Part shown: in pieces, positions 63,989 through 64,000 of the stretch
How positions within the stretch are numbered: the stretch's first letter is position 1
Layout: every line of letters begins with the position of its first letter
Assembly: GCF_028595285.1 (NCBI RefSeq)
Contig: NZ_JAQQXQ010000006.1
Span: 161,406-225,405, forward strand
Origin: Erythrobacter fulvus
Lineage (GTDB): Bacteria; Pseudomonadota; Alphaproteobacteria; Sphingomonadales; Sphingomonadaceae
Direction: 5' to 3'
DNA: 64,000 nucleotides
Position numbers and translations under genes: made by a program
The notes under the pieces: generated by a model
Databases searched by the model: none
The model's input: the letters and a program-made list of their open reading frames with translations, nothing else
What the model was told of the DNA's origin: nothing

Positions 63989-64000
63989 GCGTCGCCGTTT

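Overview
The window looks like chromosome from an alphaproteobacterium of the order Sphingomonadales, most likely Erythrobacteraceae (Erythrobacter/Porphyrobacter-like). This is inferred from gene content and composition, since no 16S gene is present. The DNA is GC-rich and densely coded, with many ATGA/GTGA stop-start overlaps. It carries a complete alphaproteobacterial general stress response locus (phyR, nepR, ecfG and an HWE-type kinase), a SigF/NrsF pair, class I PHA synthase with phasin, and many genes typical of marine or freshwater sphingomonads.

Layout. 1-2.7 kb: start of aroC, a REP-like inverted repeat, then ruvA, a DsrE-family gene and ruvB. 3-4.3 kb: an extremely Ser/Pro/Gly-rich exported protein with a PEP-CTERM-like tail. 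4.3-9.3 kb (minus): a prolyl-4-hydroxylase-like dioxygenase, a rhodanese lipoprotein, aconitase and a DMT transporter. 9.4-11.6 kb: two unrelated L,D-transpeptidases meeting tail to tail. 11.7-17.6 kb (minus): an FAD enzyme, an HDAC-like deacetylase, mntP, a thioredoxin-like lipoprotein, ispG and sigF-nrsF. 17.8-21.3 kb: an esterase, an SDR, a GNAT and an isoaspartyl peptidase, followed by a second copy of the inverted repeat.

21.4-28.7 kb (minus) is a tightly coupled envelope operon: DUF4129, DUF4350, MoxR, DUF58, SpoIIM-like, RDD and a class A beta-lactamase. 28.7-39.6 kb holds prephenate dehydratase, a membrane cytochrome c, rlmE, Ppx/GppA, tRNA-Gln, a LOG protein, thiD, a secreted propeller protein, glmM and a DAACS symporter. 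39.7-44.2 kb has sodB and the stress locus. A near-palindromic GGAAC-N17-GTTCC element can serve as an EcfG promoter in both directions, and a second EcfG-type promoter precedes phyR. 44-50.5 kb has a GNAT-like protein, a desaturase, lptF-lptG and clpS. 50.6-53.5 kb is phaC-phaP; the phaP promoter is flanked by two TGC-rich palindromes resembling PhaR operators.

53.7-58.2 kb (plus) has an AlaC-type aminotransferase, then an unusual compact cluster: a membrane-anchored LuxR-type HTH protein, a small helical protein, a multi-TM protein, a JAB/RadC-like protein started by stop-start coupling to a 15-codon leader, and a free-standing winged-helix domain. An enoyl-CoA hydratase-like gene follows. 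58.3-61.4 kb (minus) has a 656-aa exported PDZ plus SHOCT protein and a two-hotdog thioesterase. tRNA-Cys and tRNA-Thr follow. Immediately downstream of tRNA-Thr the composition becomes AT-richer around an OafA-like O-acyltransferase, which suggests the edge of an acquired surface-polysaccharide island continuing past the right end.
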